The notes beneath the pieces are model-generated. The model was given only the letters and a program-made list of their open reading frames with translations, ran no database searches and was not told the DNA's origin. Below are positions 18,120-29,076 of a stretch of 64,000 nt of DNA, one piece after another. The position numbers and the translations under genes were made by a program. Origin of the DNA: Nocardioides palaemonis (GTDB taxonomy: Bacteria; Actinomycetota; Actinomycetes; Propionibacteriales; Nocardioidaceae); NCBI RefSeq assembly GCF_018275325.1, contig NZ_JAGVQR010000001.1, positions 744,001 through 808,000 on the forward strand. Direction: 5' to 3'. Position 1 is the stretch's first letter. Each line of letters begins with the position of its first letter.

Positions 18120-19379
18120 TCAGGTGGTCTTCTCCGCCTGCGCCACGTCGTCCTGCTCCTCGCCGACCTCCTCGGCCTTCGCCATCGCGTTGCCGCCCGG
18201 CACGATCCCGGCGCGGTCGGCGTCCATCGTGAGGTTCTCGCCGGTCGAGGGGTCGAAGAGGTGGATCTTGCGGGCGTCGACCCAGATCTTCGCCTCGTCG
18301 CCCTCGCTGATGCGGCTGGCGCCGTCGAGCGAGATCACCATCTGGGTGCGCAGCGACTCACCGTCGAGGTCGCGCTCGAGCTCCTGCAGCTGCTTCTCCA
18401 CCTCCGGCGGCGCCTCGAAGGGGATGTAGGCGTAGGCCTCGTTGCCGAGCCACTCCACCACGTCGACGGTGGCGGTGAAGGTCGCCTCCTCGGTGACCTT
18501 GTCGGAGTCGACGACGCTGGCGTCCTCGAAGTGCTCGGGTCGGATGCCGGCGATCAGCAGGTCCTTGCCGCGCGCCCTGGCGGCCTTGTCCTCCGGGATG
18601 GTGACCGTCCCGAAGGGGAGCTCGACCCGGTTGCCGTCGACCTTCGCCGGCAGGAAGTTCATCGGCGGGGAGCCGATGAAGCCGGCGACGAACAGGTTGG
18701 CGGGGTTCTCGTAGAGCTCGCGCGGCGTCGCGTGCTGCTGGAGCACGCCGCGCTTGAGCACCGCCACCCGGTCGCCCAGCGTCATCGCCTCGGTCTGGTC
18801 GTGCGTGACGTAGACCGTGGTGATGCCCAGGCGCTTCTGCAGCCGGGAGATCTCGGTGCGCATCTGCCCGCGCAGCTTGGCGTCGAGGTTCGACAGCGGC
18901 TCGTCGAAGAGGAACGCCTCGGCGTCGCGCACGATCGCGCGCCCCATCGCCACGCGCTGGCGCTGGCCGCCCGACAGGTTGCCGGGCTTGCGCTCGAGGT
19001 GCTCGTCGAGCTCGAGGGTCTTCGACGCCTCGCGCACCTTCTCGTCGACCTCGGAGTCCGGCTTGCCGGCCAGCCGCAGCGGGAACGCGATGTTCTCGTA
19101 GACGGTGAGGTGGGGGTAGAGCGCGTAGTTCTGGAAGACCATCGACAGGTTGCGCTCGCGGGGAGCGAGGTCGTTGACCTTGCGGCCGCCGATCACCATG
19201 TCGCCGCCGGTGATGTCCTCGAGGCCCACGATCATCCGCAGGAGCGTGGACTTCCCGCAGCCCGAGGGGCCGACGAGGATGAGGAACTCCCCGTCCTCCA
19301 CGTCGATGCTCACGTCGTTGACGGCCGGGAAGCCGTCGCCGTACTGCTTGACGATGTTCTTCATCTCGATGCCAGCCAT
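18120..19379 (-). CDS. Carbohydrate ABC transporter ATP-binding protein, UgpC/SugC type
   Basis: A 419-aa MalK-group ATPase with Walker A GPSGCGKSTLL (about residue 38), MVFQNYALYPHL, LSGGQRQR (about 137), FLFDEPLSNLDAKLR and a long C-terminal TOBE-type regulatory part. The last 25 residues are an extra Glu/Asp/Ala-rich tail. It is the last gene of a complete operon (binding protein, two permeases, ATPase), so this importer has its own energiser, unlike the MalEFG-like set. The ATG start lies 7 bases after the permease stop. Confidence 0.93.
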   Translation of the reverse strand: MAGIEMKNIVKQYGDGFPAVNDVSIDVEDGEFLILVGPSGCGKSTLLRMIVGLEDITGGDMVIGGRKVNDLAPRERNLSMVFQNYALYPHLTVYENIAFPLRLAGKPDSEVDEKVREASKTLELDEHLERKPGNLSGGQRQRVAMGRAIVRDAEAFLFDEPLSNLDAKLRGQMRTEISRLQKRLGITTVYVTHDQTEAMTLGDRVAVLKRGVLQQHATPRELYENPANLFVAGFIGSPPMNFLPAKVDGNRVELPFGTVTIPEDKAARARGKDLLIAGIRPEHFEDASVVDSDKVTEEATFTATVDVVEWLGNEAYAYIPFEAPPEVEKQLQELERDLDGESLRTQMVISLDGASRISEGDEAKIWVDARKIHLFDPSTGENLTMDADRAGIVPGGNAMAKAEEVGEEQDDVAQAEKTT

Positions 19380-19386
19380 GAGCTGA

Positions 19387-20226
19387 TCACCCCTTCACTG
19401 CGCCGGAGGTGAGGCCGGCGACGATCTTGCGCTGGAACAGCAGGACGATGACGATGATCGGAATCGTCGAGACGACGGCTCCGGCGGCCAGCAGTGACGC
19501 CGGCCGGTTGAACGGGTCGGCGCCGACGAAGAACGACAGCGCGGCCGGGATCGGTCGGGCGTTCTCCGTCGAGGTCAGCGAGATGCCGAAGACGAAGTCG
19601 TTCCAGGCGAAGAAGAACGTCAGGATCGCCGCGGTGAAGACGCCGGGTGCGGCGAGCGGGACGATGACCTTGCGGAACGCCTGCCACGACGTCGCGCCGT
19701 CGACCTGGGCGGCCTGCTCCATCTCCCACGGGATCTCGCGGAAGAAGGCAGACAGGGTCCAGATCGCCAGCGGCAGCGTGAACGACATGTAGGGGATGAT
19801 CAGTCCCGGCCACGTGTCGTAGATCCCGAGGGTCCGCCACATGTCGAACAGCGGGCCGACGAGCGAGACCACCGGGAACATGGCGATCACGAGGGCCAGG
19901 GTGAGCACGAACCGCTTGCCGGTGAACTCGAGGCGGGCGATCGCGTAGGCCGCGAGGGTGGCGATGATGACCGACAGCGCCGTCGCGATGAGCGAGATGC
20001 CGATCGAGTTGAAGATCGCCCGGCGGAACTGCTCGTCGGCGAGCACGTCGGAGTAGTTCTGCCAGCCCGCCCCGCCTCCCTCGGAGGGCAGGAAGCCCGG
20101 GCTGCCGTTGGTGATGGCGTCCTGGCTCTTGAACGACAGCGAGATGATCCACGCCACCGGGAGCAGGCACCACACCAGGATGAGGACTGCGCCGACCACG
20201 ACGCCGATCTTGTTCTTGGTGCTCAT
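19387..20226 (-). CDS. Sugar ABC transporter permease, SugB/MalG-like
   Basis: A 279-aa membrane subunit with six predicted helices. The first is at residues about 8-28, the EAA loop (EQAAQVDGATSWQAFRKVIVP) lies near residue 190 and the C-terminus is the family GLTSGAVKG. It is nearly contiguous with the partner permease (1 bp gap) and the ATPase. The trehalose-type SugABC importers of actinobacteria are the closest well-known relatives by layout; the ligand is not determined. Confidence 0.92.
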   Translation of the reverse strand: MSTKNKIGVVVGAVLILVWCLLPVAWIISLSFKSQDAITNGSPGFLPSEGGGAGWQNYSDVLADEQFRRAIFNSIGISLIATALSVIIATLAAYAIARLEFTGKRFVLTLALVIAMFPVVSLVGPLFDMWRTLGIYDTWPGLIIPYMSFTLPLAIWTLSAFFREIPWEMEQAAQVDGATSWQAFRKVIVPLAAPGVFTAAILTFFFAWNDFVFGISLTSTENARPIPAALSFFVGADPFNRPASLLAAGAVVSTIPIIVIVLLFQRKIVAGLTSGAVKG

Positions 20227-20227
20227 G

Positions 20228-21178
20228 TCAGCCCTCCTGCCGCGCCGCGGCCAGGTCGACGCGGAAGATCTTCACGATGAGGAACGCGATCAGCAGGACC
20301 GACAGGAACAGCAGGACCGACAGCGCGGACCCGATGCCGAGCTGGAACTGCTCGATCACCTGGCGGTAGGTCAGGAACGACACGGACTCCGTGCCGTTGG
20401 CGCCTGCCGTCATCACGAAGATGTTGTCGAAGATGCGGTAGGCGTCGAGGGCCCGGAACAGCACCGCGACCATGATCGCCGAGCGCATGTTGGGCAGGAT
20501 CACCTTCCACAGCCGCTGCCACCACGTGGCGCCGTCGACCTTCGCCGCCTCGAGCATGTCCTCGGAGACCTGTGCCAGCCCCGCCAGCAGCAGCAGCGAC
20601 ATGAAGGGCGTGGTCTTCCAGATCTCGGAGACCATGATCGCCACGATGCTGCTGCCGTACTGGCCGAACCAGTTGAAGTCGTCGCCGATCAGCGGCAGCC
20701 AGCCGTTCACGAAGCCGTTGTTGTTGCTGAACGCGAACTGCCAGGCGAAGCCCGAGACCACGGTGATGATGCCGTAGGGGATCAGGATCGAGGTCCGGAT
20801 GACGCCGCGGGCGAAGATCACGCGGTGCATGACCATCGCGAAGACGAAGCCGATGACGAGCTCGACGGCCACGGTCACCACCATGATCAGCACGGTGTTG
20901 AGGGTGTCGCGCCAGAACAGGCTGTCGGTCAGCGCTGTGACGTAGTTGTCGATCCCGACGAAGTCGCGCTCCTCGGGCGCGGTCAGGCTGTAGTTGTAGA
21001 GGCTGAGGTAGAGCGCCCGCAGCATCGGGAACGCGGTCACGAGCAGCATCAGGAAGATCGCCGGGGCCACGAGCTTCATGCCCAGGCTGTTCTCGGCCCG
21101 GGCGCGGTCGCTCGCCTCGGGCTTGTCCGTGCGCCGGGTCTTCCGGTCGGTGTCGGGTGCCACGGTCGTGCTCGTCAC
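20228..21178 (-). CDS. Sugar ABC transporter permease, SugA/MalF-like
   Basis: A 316-aa membrane subunit. The N-terminal 35 residues are charged and cytoplasmic (Arg/Lys/Asp-rich), then six helices follow, with the EAA loop EAAKVDGATWWQRLWKVILP near residue 220. The start is a GTG at 21176-21178 overlapping the binding-protein stop (GTGA), which indicates coupled translation. Confidence 0.92.
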   Translation of the reverse strand: MTSTTVAPDTDRKTRRTDKPEASDRARAENSLGMKLVAPAIFLMLLVTAFPMLRALYLSLYNYSLTAPEERDFVGIDNYVTALTDSLFWRDTLNTVLIMVVTVAVELVIGFVFAMVMHRVIFARGVIRTSILIPYGIITVVSGFAWQFAFSNNNGFVNGWLPLIGDDFNWFGQYGSSIVAIMVSEIWKTTPFMSLLLLAGLAQVSEDMLEAAKVDGATWWQRLWKVILPNMRSAIMVAVLFRALDAYRIFDNIFVMTAGANGTESVSFLTYRQVIEQFQLGIGSALSVLLFLSVLLIAFLIVKIFRVDLAAARQEG

Positions 21179-22524
21179 AGCAGCCTCTTTCCGGCCAGGA
21201 CGTCAGCGAGGAACCGCGCCGACTCCTTCGGCGTCGAGTCGGGGTCGACCGACGTGGGGGAGTGCCAGACCGACTGCACGGCGCTGGAGATCTGGCTGTA
21301 GAACGGGCTCTTCGGCCGCGGACCGCCCTCGTCGACGCTGGTGCGGTAGAGCTCGAGCAGGTCCTCGGGGAACTCACCGCTGGAGGCGACCTCGTCGTAG
21401 GCGGAATTCGTCGAGGGCATCAACCCGTCGTTGATGGCGAGGTCGACCTGCGCCTTCGTGGAGGTGATGCACTGCGCCGCCTCCATCGCCCAGTCCGGGT
21501 GCTCGGAGTAGGCGCCGACCCCGATGTCGATGCCGCCGATCGGCGGCTTGGAGGTCTCGCCCTGCACGGTCTGGGGGTAGCGCGCCCAGCCGAGGTCCTC
21601 GAACTCCTGCTCGTCCGCCGGTCCGCCGGGCTTGCCGACCAGGCCCTTGTAGTTGGCGTAGACGAAGGTCCAGTTCGTCATGAACTCGCCTGGCCCGTCG
21701 GCCGGGAACATCTGCCCCAGGCTGGTGCCCTCGTTGGACACGGTGAAGTCGGCCTGCCGGGCGTCGCTGTCGGCGAGCTTCTTGATCACCGCCGCCGCGT
21801 CGCGGCCGGCCTCGGAGTCGAGGTCGACCTTCGCGTCGCGTCCGGCCTCGGTGTCGGAGACGATGTCGCCGCCGGCGCCCTGGACCAGCGCGTTGATCCA
21901 CACCACGTAGGCCTCGTAGCGGTTGGCCTGGACCCCGACGGTGCCGCCCTCCTGCGCGGCCGCGTCGATGACCTGGTCCCAGGTCACCGGCTGGCTCATG
22001 TCGAGCCCGGCCGCGTCGGCGAGGGACTTGCGGTACCAGAGGACCTGGGTGTTGGCCCAGAGCGGGATCGCGAAGACCGTGTCGTCCCACGTGACGGTGT
22101 CGGCGGCGCCCTCGAGGTAGTCACCGCCGTCGGTGATCTTCGAGGCGACCTCCTCGGGGACCTCCTGCAGCCAGCCGGCGTTGGCGAACTCCGCCACGAA
22201 CACCGGGTCGAGGTTCATGATGTCGGTCGAGGAGTCCTTCGCCGCCAGGCGCCGCGCGAGCTGGGTGCGCTGGTCGGTGGCGCTGGCGGGCAGCTGCTGC
22301 ACGGCGATGTCGTAGTCGTCGGTGCTGCACTCGTCGGCGTACGTCCGGAAGGTGTCCACGCCGTCCGGGTTGACGTACCAGTTGAGCTGGGGCGTGCCGT
22401 CCCCGCCGCCGCAGGCAGCGAGCAGGCTGCTCGCGAGGGCCGCGGTCGCCAGCGACGCCACGACCCGCCGCGTTGGTGGTCGACCTCCCGTCCGGTCTCC
22501 TCGGGTCGTTGGTCGTGCTCGCAT
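21175..22524 (-). CDS. Sugar ABC transporter substrate-binding lipoprotein
   Basis: A 449-aa extracellular solute-binding protein family 1 member. The ATG at 22522-22524 is chosen because GGGGAGGG lies just upstream on the minus strand and because it gives a compact signal: Arg-rich n-region, hydrophobic core and lipobox LLAAC. The mature protein begins GGGDGTPQLNWYVNPDG, as in trehalose or maltose-type receptors (LpqY/ThuE-like). It is the first gene of the importer operon and is divergent from galactokinase. Confidence 0.92.
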   Translation of the reverse strand: MRARPTTRGDRTGGRPPTRRVVASLATAALASSLLAACGGGDGTPQLNWYVNPDGVDTFRTYADECSTDDYDIAVQQLPASATDQRTQLARRLAAKDSSTDIMNLDPVFVAEFANAGWLQEVPEEVASKITDGGDYLEGAADTVTWDDTVFAIPLWANTQVLWYRKSLADAAGLDMSQPVTWDQVIDAAAQEGGTVGVQANRYEAYVVWINALVQGAGGDIVSDTEAGRDAKVDLDSEAGRDAAAVIKKLADSDARQADFTVSNEGTSLGQMFPADGPGEFMTNWTFVYANYKGLVGKPGGPADEQEFEDLGWARYPQTVQGETSKPPIGGIDIGVGAYSEHPDWAMEAAQCITSTKAQVDLAINDGLMPSTNSAYDEVASSGEFPEDLLELYRTSVDEGGPRPKSPFYSQISSAVQSVWHSPTSVDPDSTPKESARFLADVLAGKRLL

Positions 22525-22616
22525 GCGCCCTCCCCGCTGTCGATGACCGGACCACTGGTCTATCTGCACCCGATAGGGTTTGGCAACCGCCCCTACGTGT
22601 GACTGCGAGGCCTGTC
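22525..22616. promoter_or_regulatory. Divergent promoter region, importer / galK
   Basis: A short divergent region containing ACTGGTCTA at 22554-22562, which matches one half of the GntR/DasR-type operator, and a TAGGGT-like -10 candidate around 22574. The second half of the operator is not conserved, so the site is only suggestive. Confidence 0.3.
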
Positions 22617-23711
<1,095 letters not shown>

Positions 23712-23717
23712 CTCCGG

Positions 23718-24647
23718 TCAGCCGGCGGCGCGGTCGGCCGTGCGCGAGATCGCCTCGACGAAGGTCGCGAACAGCTCGGCCGGCAGGTCGTGGCCCATGT
23801 CCTCGACGAGCAGCAGCTCGGCGTCCGGGATCGCAGCAGCGGTGGAGCGACCGCCGCTGACGTGGACCATCTTGTCGGCGGTGCCGTGGATGACGAGCGC
23901 CGGCACCCGCAGGCTGCGCAGGCGCGGGGTGCGGTCGGGCTGGGTCAGGATCGCCAGCATCTGGCGCACGGCGCCGCTGGCGCTCACGCCGCGGTCGAAG
24001 GTGTCGCCCGCCCGGGTGCGCAGCGCCTCGGGGTCGTTGGGGTAGCCGGCCGAGCCGATGAGCGACCACATCGCGACGCTGCTCTCGACGTAGGCCTCGC
24101 GCCCGGCCCTGCGCGGCGCGATCAGCCGGGGGAGGAGGGCGGGGTGCTGCCAGCCGACGCTGCGCCGTCCGGTGGTCGAGCTGATGCTGGTCAGCGACCG
24201 CACCCGCGTGGGGTGCTCGACGGCGACGGTCTGGGCGATCATCCCGCCCATCGACACGCCGACGACGTGGGCGGAGTCGAGGCCGAGGTGGTCGAGCAGG
24301 GCGACGGCGTCACCGGCGAGGTCGCCCATCGTGTAGGGCGGGCGCACCCGGCGGCCGGCGAACGCCCGCACGAGGTGGCCCCGCTTCACCCGGGCACGGA
24401 TCCGCGAGGAGCGCCCGGTGTCGCGGTTGTCGTAGCGCACGACGTGGAAGCCGGCGTCCGCGAGCTGCTCGCAGAACGTCCGGTCCCACCACGTCATCGG
24501 GCCGCTGAGCCCCATCACCAGGAGCAGCGGCTCGGCATCGGGGTCGCCGAAGGTCTGGTAGCAGAGCTCGACGTCGTTGCCGACCGGAGCGAGCAGCTCG
24601 TCGGAGACGACGGGGGCCTCGGAGGAGGTGCGACGTGCGGGGGACAT
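23718..24647 (-). CDS. Alpha/beta hydrolase
   Basis: A 309-aa alpha/beta-hydrolase fold protein. The nucleophile elbow is VVGVSMGGMIA, the acid lies in VIHGTADKMV and the catalytic histidine in EDMGHDLP. The oxyanion region is VMGLSGPMTWW. The ATG at 24645-24647 is preceded by GGAGG. The fold covers esterases, haloperoxidase-like enzymes and lactonases; the substrate is unknown. It is convergent with galK and divergent from the lipase-like gene at 24740. Confidence 0.88.
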   Translation of the reverse strand: MSPARRTSSEAPVVSDELLAPVGNDVELCYQTFGDPDAEPLLLVMGLSGPMTWWDRTFCEQLADAGFHVVRYDNRDTGRSSRIRARVKRGHLVRAFAGRRVRPPYTMGDLAGDAVALLDHLGLDSAHVVGVSMGGMIAQTVAVEHPTRVRSLTSISSTTGRRSVGWQHPALLPRLIAPRRAGREAYVESSVAMWSLIGSAGYPNDPEALRTRAGDTFDRGVSASGAVRQMLAILTQPDRTPRLRSLRVPALVIHGTADKMVHVSGGRSTAAAIPDAELLLVEDMGHDLPAELFATFVEAISRTADRAAG

Positions 24648-24739
24648 GCCCTCCAGTGAACACGACCGGCGTCCCCAAAACAGCGCAAGGTGACCCACAT
24701 CCCCCATTCGCAGGGGGTTCTCCGCTACGTTCGACGACT

Positions 24740-25570
24740 GTGACCCAGCGCACAGTCGCGCCGTTCCTCACCCCGGAGGGCTTCGCCCAGCCGGCGGTGG
24801 GGGCCGTGCTGCGCGAGGGATCGGCGCTGCTGGAGGGCGGCCGGTACGCCGTCCACGCGTGGTCGTCGCGCGGGTCGCGACGGCGTACGCCCCTCGGCTC
24901 CGCACCCGTACGGGTGGGCGAGCCGGTGCTGCTGGTGCCGGGGTTCCTCGCCGGCGACTCCTCGCTCGCGCCGATGAGCCGCACCCTGCGCCACCTCGGC
25001 TTCCGCACCTACCGCGCCGACGTCCGCGCCAACGTCGGCTGCACGCTCGCCGCCGCGGCCCAGCTCGAGGAGCGGCTCGAGGAGCTCGTCCAGCGGCGCG
25101 GCACGCGCGCCCGCGTCGTGGGCCACAGCCTCGGTGGGATGCTCGCCCGCGGCGTGGCCGCGCGCCGGCCCGACCTGGTGGCCGGGATCGTCACGATGGG
25201 AAGCCCGGTGCTGGCGCCGGGCGCCCACCACGCCTCGCTCGCGCGCAGCGTCGACCTGCTGGTGCGGCTCAACCGGGCCGGGATGCGCAACCTGATGGCC
25301 GCCGACTGCGTGGCGGGGCGCTGTGCGGAGGAGAGCTTCGACCAGACCCGCAGCCCGCTCCCCGACGGCGTCGACTTCACCGCGATCTACTCGCGCCGCG
25401 ACGGCATCGTCGACTGGCGCGCCTGCCTCGACCCGGCCGCGCAGACCGTCGAGGTGCGTTCGTCGCACGTCGGGATGGCGTTCGACCCCGCCGTGATCAC
25501 CCTCGTGGCCTCTGCGCTGCGGCCCGGTGGGGGCTCAGCTGTCGAAGTCGATCGCGGAGAGATCGCGTAG
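24740..25570 (+). CDS. Lipase/esterase-like alpha/beta hydrolase
   Basis: A 276-aa alpha/beta hydrolase. [14 protein letters not shown] gives the oxyanion loop and [15 protein letters not shown] the serine nucleophile elbow (GHSLGG), as in PGAP1-type and triacylglycerol lipases. [11 protein letters not shown] is the likely acid region and SSHVGM the histidine. No signal peptide is seen. The start is a GTG at 24740. The last 36 bases overlap the 3' end of the convergent glpX gene, so both C-termini share DNA. Confidence 0.85.
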   Translation: MTQRTVAPFLTPEGFAQPAVGAVLREGSALLEGGRYAVHAWSSRGSRRRTPLGSAPVRVGEPVLLVPGFLAGDSSLAPMSRTLRHLGFRTYRADVRANVGCTLAAAAQLEERLEELVQRRGTRARVVGHSLGGMLARGVAARRPDLVAGIVTMGSPVLAPGAHHASLARSVDLLVRLNRAGMRNLMAADCVAGRCAEESFDQTRSPLPDGVDFTAIYSRRDGIVDWRACLDPAAQTVEVRSSHVGMAFDPAVITLVASALRPGGGSAVEVDRGEIA

Positions 25571-26551
25571 CTTGGAGAGCCGGTGCTCGGCGGTGATCGA
25601 GCGGACCGTGCCGCTGCGCGAGCGCATCACCAGCGAGTGGGTGGTCACGCCCTCGCCGCGGTAGCGCACGCCGCGCATCAGCTCGCCGTCGGTGATGCCG
25701 GTGGCCACGAAGAACGCGTCGTCGCCGGTGACGAGGTCGTCGGTCTCCAGCACGAAGTCGGCGCTGAGGTCGTGCCCGGCATCGAGCGCGCGCTGGCGCT
25801 CGTCGTCGTCCTGCGGCCAGAGCCTGCCCTGGATCTTGCCGCCGAGACACTTCATCGCGCAGGCGGCGATGATCCCCTCGGGCGTGCCGCCGACGCCCAG
25901 CATCAGGTCGATGCCCGTGTCGGGGCGGGCCGCCATGATCGCGCCGGCGACGTCGCCGTCGGTGATGTACTTGATGCGGGCGCCGGTCTCGCGGATGTCC
26001 TCGACGAGCCGGGCGTGGCGCGGTCGGTCGAGCAGCACCACGGTGACGTCGTGCACCGAGATGCCCTTGGCCTTCGCGACGCGGGAGATGTTCTCCTTGA
26101 CCGGCAGGCGGATGTCGACGCGGTCGGCCGCCTCGGGTCCGGTGACCAGCTTGTCCATGTAGAACACCGCGCTGGGGTCGTACATCGTGCCGCGCGGCGA
26201 CACCGCGAGCACGGCGATGGCGTTGTTCATGCCCTTGGCGGTCAGCGTGGTCCCGTCGATCGGGTCGACCGCGACGTCGCACTCGGGGCCGGTGCCGTCG
26301 CCGACCTCCTCGCCGTTGAAGAGCATCGGGGCGTTGTCCTTCTCGCCCTCGCCGATCACGACGACGCCGCGCATCCCGATCGTCGAGATCATCTCGCGCA
26401 TCGCCTCGACGGCGACCCCGTCGGCGTCGTTCTTGTCGCCGCGACCGACCCAGCGGCCGGCGGCCATGGCGGCCGCCTCGGTGACCCGCACCAGCTCGAG
26501 GGCGAGGTTGCGGTCGGGCTTCGGGGCGAGCTGGGAGGAGGTGGCGCTCAT
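25535..26551 (-). CDS. glpX: Class II fructose-1,6-bisphosphatase
   Basis: A 338-aa GlpX-type phosphatase that removes the C1 phosphate of fructose 1,6-bisphosphate in gluconeogenesis. Visible motifs are [11 protein letters not shown], the metal-binding [11 protein letters not shown] and [11 protein letters not shown]. This is the usual gluconeogenic enzyme of actinobacteria. The start at 26551 (MSATSSQ) is preferred over a codon nine bases upstream. The gene is convergent with, and overlaps by 36 bases, the lipase-like gene. Confidence 0.95.
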   Translation of the reverse strand: MSATSSQLAPKPDRNLALELVRVTEAAAMAAGRWVGRGDKNDADGVAVEAMREMISTIGMRGVVVIGEGEKDNAPMLFNGEEVGDGTGPECDVAVDPIDGTTLTAKGMNNAIAVLAVSPRGTMYDPSAVFYMDKLVTGPEAADRVDIRLPVKENISRVAKAKGISVHDVTVVLLDRPRHARLVEDIRETGARIKYITDGDVAGAIMAARPDTGIDLMLGVGGTPEGIIAACAMKCLGGKIQGRLWPQDDDERQRALDAGHDLSADFVLETDDLVTGDDAFFVATGITDGELMRGVRYRGEGVTTHSLVMRSRSGTVRSITAEHRLSKLRDLSAIDFDS

Positions 26552-26561
26552 GTCGCGCATG

Positions 26562-27527
26562 CTAGCGGGCGGCGTACCGGCTGACGGCCGTCGCCTTCGC
26601 GGAGAGCCAGACCTCGCGGCCCGGCGCCAGCCCGAGCTCGGTCGCGGCGGCCGGGGTCACGTCGGCGAGCAGGTCGGGGGAGGCGTGCACGAGCAGGCGT
26701 ACGGAGTCGCCGTGCGGCGCGACCGTCGCCACCTGCCCGCGCCAGCGCAGGCGCGAGGAGCCCACGGGCTCGTCGAGCGAGACGACCACCGAGTCGGGCG
26801 GGAAGGCCATCAGCTCCTCGCCGTCGTCGACGAGGTTGAGCCCGACCAGCCGGGCGACGTGCGAGGTGCGCGGCTCGGCAGCCACCTCCGCCGGCCGGCC
26901 GGCCTGCGCGACCCGGCCGCCGTCGAGGACCAGCACCCGGTCGGCCAGGGTGAGGGCGTCGATGGCGTCGTGGGTGACCAGCAGCGCGATCCCGGGGAAG
27001 TCGCGCAGGTGCCGTCCGAGCTCGATCCGCAGCGCCATCTGCACCGACACGTCGAGGCCGGTGAAGGGCTCGTCGAGCAGGAGCAGGGCGGGGTCGGTGG
27101 CGAGCGCGCGGGCGATCGCGACGCGCTGGGCCTGGCCGCCGGACAGCTCGCGCGGGCGGCGGCCGGCGAGGTCGGCGATGCCGAAGCGCTCGAGCCAGCC
27201 GCGGGCGACCGCCTCGGCAGCGGCGCGCGGCTCGCCGCGGGAGCGGCGGCCGAACGCGACGTTGTCGAGCGCGCTGAGGTGCGGGAAGAGGAGCTGGCCC
27301 TGGAAGACCAGGCCGACGCCGCGCTCGCGCACCGGGAGCGCGAGCAGGTCGTCGTCACCCAGCAGCGCGTACCCCTCGACCTCGACCAGCCCGGCCAGAG
27401 CGTGCAGCAGGCTGCTCTTGCCGGCGCCGTTGGGGCCGATGACGGCCAGCACCTCGCCGGGCTCGACGGTGAACGCGGCGGCGACGCGGTCCGCCACCCG
27501 CAGGTCGGCGTGCAGCGAGGCGCTCAC
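26562..27527 (-). CDS. modC: Molybdate ABC transporter ATP-binding protein
   Basis: A 321-aa ATPase of the molybdate importer. Walker A is [10 protein letters not shown] near residue 34, the signature LSGGQAQR near 128, then [12 protein letters not shown]; the C-terminal part has a TOBE/Mop-like region (residues about 250-315). The GTG at 27527 overlaps the modB stop (GTGA). It ends the regulator-modA-modB-modC operon. Sulfate/thiosulfate is the main alternative ligand, but the adjacent Mop-domain regulator argues for molybdate. Confidence 0.9.
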   Translation of the reverse strand: MSASLHADLRVADRVAAAFTVEPGEVLAVIGPNGAGKSSLLHALAGLVEVEGYALLGDDDLLALPVRERGVGLVFQGQLLFPHLSALDNVAFGRRSRGEPRAAAEAVARGWLERFGIADLAGRRPRELSGGQAQRVAIARALATDPALLLLDEPFTGLDVSVQMALRIELGRHLRDFPGIALLVTHDAIDALTLADRVLVLDGGRVAQAGRPAEVAAEPRTSHVARLVGLNLVDDGEELMAFPPDSVVVSLDEPVGSSRLRWRGQVATVAPHGDSVRLLVHASPDLLADVTPAAATELGLAPGREVWLSAKATAVSRYAAR

Positions 27528-28315
27528 GGCGTGCCCAGCCAGTGGTCGCGCAGGGCCACCAGGACGCCGATCGACACCACGAGCATCACCAGGCTGAGCG
27601 ACAGCGCGGCGTCTTGGTCGGCCTGGCGGGTGACGTAGATCAGCGTCGGCATCGTCTGGGTGGTGCCGGGGTAGTTGCCGTTGAAGGTGATCGTCGCGCC
27701 GAACTCGCCCAGCGAGCGCGCCCAGCCGAGCACGGTGCCGGCGACGACGCCGGGCAGGGCGAGCGGCACGGTCACCCGGCGGAAGGTCGTCCAGCGCGTC
27801 GCGCCGAGCGTCGCTGCTGCGGCGTCGAAGCGCGGGTCGGCCGAGCGCAGCGCGCCCTCGATCGCGATCACGACGAAGGGCATCGAGACGAACACGTGGG
27901 CGAGCACCACGCCCCACGTGGTGAACGGGAAGGCGAACCCGGTCCACTCCAGCAGCGGCGCGCCCACCACGCCCGTACGTCCGAAGGCCGCGCGCAGCGC
28001 CACGCCCGCGACGACCGGCGGCAGCACCAGCGGCACGGTGACCAGCGCCCGCAGCGCTCCGCGTCCGCGGAAGTCGACCCGCGCGAGCAGCCACGCGAGC
28101 GGCAGCCCGAGCAGCAGGCAGACCGCGATCGCCGCGGTCGAGGTGACCAGCGACAGGCGCAGGGCATCGAGGGCGGCCGTCGACGTCAGGTGGCGCGGGA
28201 GGTCGCGCCAGCTGGTGGCGGCGACCATCGCGACGAGGGGGACGAGCAGGAGCAGCGTGGCCAGGGCCGCCGGTGCGACGAGGAGCGCCGGCGGCCTCCC
28301 GAGGCGGTCCCTCAC
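27524..28315 (-). CDS. modB: Molybdate ABC transporter permease
   Basis: A 263-aa membrane subunit with about six helices, the first at residues 10-35 (PAALATLLLLVPLVAMVAA). The EAA-like loop AAATLGATRWTTFRRVTVP lies near residue 165, followed by SLGEFGATITFNGN, a hallmark of ModB/CysT permeases. The GTG at 28313-28315 overlaps the modA stop, giving coupled translation. Confidence 0.92.
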   Translation of the reverse strand: MRDRLGRPPALLVAPAALATLLLLVPLVAMVAATSWRDLPRHLTSTAALDALRLSLVTSTAAIAVCLLLGLPLAWLLARVDFRGRGALRALVTVPLVLPPVVAGVALRAAFGRTGVVGAPLLEWTGFAFPFTTWGVVLAHVFVSMPFVVIAIEGALRSADPRFDAAAATLGATRWTTFRRVTVPLALPGVVAGTVLGWARSLGEFGATITFNGNYPGTTQTMPTLIYVTRQADQDAALSLSLVMLVVSIGVLVALRDHWLGTP

Positions 28316-29076
28316 GGGCTGCCGAAGCCGGCGTCGCCCAGGATCGACTGGCCCTCCTCCGACGTGATCCACGTGACCCAGTCTGCCGCGAGGCCGGAGT
28401 CACCGGCCTGGTCGAGGGTCGCGGCGTAGTAGGACGTCAGCTCCGCGTCGGCGCCGGGGATCTCGATCGCGTCGACGTCGTCGGACGCGGCGACCGCGTC
28501 GGTGGCGTAGACGAGACCGGCGTCGGCCTCGCCCGAGATCACCTTGTCGAGGGTCGCGCGCACGTCCTCCTCGAGGCTGGCGGGCTCGGCGGTGATGCCG
28601 TTGTCGTCGAGCACGGCGAGGGCGACCTTGCCGCACGGCACCTCGTCGGCACAGCGGACCCAGGTGGCGCCGTCGAGGTCGTCGAGCGACTCGATGCCGG
28701 CCGGGTTGCCCTTCGGCACGACGATCGTCAGCACGTTGGTGGCGAAGGTCTGCACGTCGCCGGTCACCCCGGCGTCCTCCGCGATGCCCATCGAGGTCTC
28801 GTCGGCGGTGGCGAGCACGTCGCCGGGCGCGCCGTCGGCCACCTGCTCGGCGAGGTCGGTGCTCGAGCCGAAGGAGAAGGTGACGGTCGCGTCGTGCTCC
28901 TCCTCGAAGGGTCCGGCGAGCTGGTCGAAGACGTCGGTGAGCGACGCTGCGGCGAGCACCGTGAGCTCGCCGCCGCTGTCCGACCCACCGTCGGCGCCCT
29001 CGGTCGTGTCGTCGTTGCCGCACGCCGCGAGCGGGAGCAGCAGGGCGAGGGAGAGGGCGGTCAGGGTGCGCTTCAT
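28312..29076 (-). CDS. modA: Molybdate-binding lipoprotein
   Basis: A 254-aa periplasmic-type binding protein. The N-terminus is a lipoprotein signal (KRTLTALSLALLLPLAAC). ModA motifs follow: LTVLAAASLTDVF, SFGSSTDLAEQV, GAPGDVLATAD and GLVYATDAVA. It captures molybdate or tungstate outside the cell for ModBC. The ATG overlaps the stop of the Mop-domain regulator gene (ATGA). Confidence 0.94.
   Translation of the reverse strand: MKRTLTALSLALLLPLAACGNDDTTEGADGGSDSGGELTVLAAASLTDVFDQLAGPFEEEHDATVTFSFGSSTDLAEQVADGAPGDVLATADETSMGIAEDAGVTGDVQTFATNVLTIVVPKGNPAGIESLDDLDGATWVRCADEVPCGKVALAVLDDNGITAEPASLEEDVRATLDKVISGEADAGLVYATDAVAASDDVDAIEIPGADAELTSYYAATLDQAGDSGLAADWVTWITSEEGQSILGDAGFGSP

Noticed and set aside
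22554..22569. DasR/GntR operator upstream of galK
   Set aside because: Only the left half ACTGGTCTA matches; the right half is not conserved, so it is kept only as a weak note.
26562..28403. 613-codon fusion of modC with upstream frame
   Set aside because: The modC motifs begin at the GTG at 27527, which overlaps the modB stop; the upstream extension is out-of-frame modB sequence.
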